Positions 15,297 to 15,446 of a DNA stretch of 15,446 bases are shown piece after piece. Where the stretch lies: positions 1 through 15,446 of the forward strand of contig JAGGAG010000048.1 in NCBI GenBank assembly GCA_017889745.1, given 5' to 3'. Within the stretch, counting starts at the first letter, position 1; the number at the start of each line of letters is the position of its first letter. Origin of the DNA: Gemmatimonadota bacterium. GTDB lineage: Bacteria; Gemmatimonadota; Gemmatimonadetes; Gemmatimonadales; GWC2-71-9. Below the pieces are notes generated by a model. The model had not been told where the DNA came from. It did not search any database and saw only the letters and a list, made by a program, of their open reading frames with translations. Position numbers and translations under genes: made by a program.

Positions 15297-15446
15297 CAGC
15301 CGAACCTCTTCACGTATCGCTCCTGCCGCCGCCACATGGGCGAACGGATGCGGTGATCGCCATCGGGATGGTCGTAGCCGAGCACGTGCAGCATCCCGTG
15401 GATGACCAGGCGCACGAGCTCCTGTCGCAGCGGCACGCCATGCTGC
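15296..15446 (-). CDS. ybeY: Endoribonuclease YbeY, C-terminal end (5' part outside window)
   Basis: The last 49 codons are present; the gene runs off the right edge. The zinc motif H-x3-H-x5-H is complete in HGMLHVLGYDH (residues 16-26 of the visible part), which is diagnostic of YbeY, the single-strand-specific RNase needed for 16S rRNA 3' maturation and 70S quality control. A short basic C-terminus (MWRRQERYVKRFG) follows. The stop overlaps the next gene's start by one base (TGATG at 15294-15298), so it is probably coupled to the CorC-like protein. It is too short to appear as a separate long reading frame, but the motif makes it secure. Confidence 0.93.
   Translation of the reverse strand, partial: QHGVPLRQELVRLVIHGMLHVLGYDHPDGDHRIRSPMWRRQERYVKRFG

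Noticed and set aside
15297..15335. Upstream GTG start for the first CorC-like gene
   Set aside because: It lies inside the ybeY C-terminus and would put a charged stretch before the first membrane helix. The ATG at 15296 overlaps the ybeY stop as TGATG.
1..15446. Defence island, prophage, insertion sequence, CRISPR array or tRNA gene
   Set aside because: No direct repeat arrays, transposase or integrase motifs, or tRNA-like folds were seen. All genes have housekeeping or catabolic character and similar base composition.

Overview
The window is a densely packed, high-GC segment from a Gram-negative bacterium with an outer membrane. It carries three small outer-membrane beta-barrel proteins with signal peptides and one lipoprotein protease. 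Gene content (fused IcmF, tandem CBS 'hemolysin' proteins next to ybeY, an mgtE channel, a bacterial eRF1-like factor and a family of small WPVG-type beta-barrels) and third-position G+C bias fit Gemmatimonadota best. That placement is an inference from style and content, not a database result.

Layout. Only the first gene is on the + strand: the 3' part of icmF (fused GTPase/isobutyryl-CoA mutase), cut by the left edge. Everything else is on the - strand. Read in transcription order from the right edge, the genes are: the end of ybeY; two consecutive CNNM/CBS (CorC/HlyC-type) membrane proteins; mgtE; a 144-bp gap; a bacterial eRF1/Vms1-like protein; a HAD hydrolase; a carboxyltransferase subunit of an acyl-CoA carboxylase; an outer-membrane beta-barrel; a tripeptidyl-peptidase-II-like subtilase lipoprotein; an enoyl-CoA hydratase family protein; and two more beta-barrels that converge on icmF with 6 bp between stop codons. 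No tRNA, rRNA, CRISPR, insertion sequence or other mobile element was seen, and no gene-free stretch exceeds 150 bp.

How the genes fit together. Two themes appear. (1) Magnesium and the ribosome: ybeY (rRNA maturation), two CorC-like proteins and mgtE are joined by stop/start overlaps (TGATG, TGATG, ATGA), followed by an eRF1-like protein. (2) Peptide and branched-chain acyl-CoA metabolism: an isobutyryl-CoA mutase, a methylcrotonyl/glutaconyl-CoA-type carboxyltransferase, a methylglutaconyl-CoA-hydratase-like crotonase and a predicted periplasmic TPPII-like peptidase. The peptidase gene overlaps its neighbours on both sides by 4 nt (ATGA with the upstream barrel, GTGA with the crotonase).

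Most noteworthy points: the eRF1-like protein has a degenerate GGQ loop; both CorC-like proteins have lost the family's usual acidic transport residues; and the TPPII-like protease has two calcium-loop-like motifs inside its Asp-to-His insertion. I do not see a clearly new defence or mobile system here.
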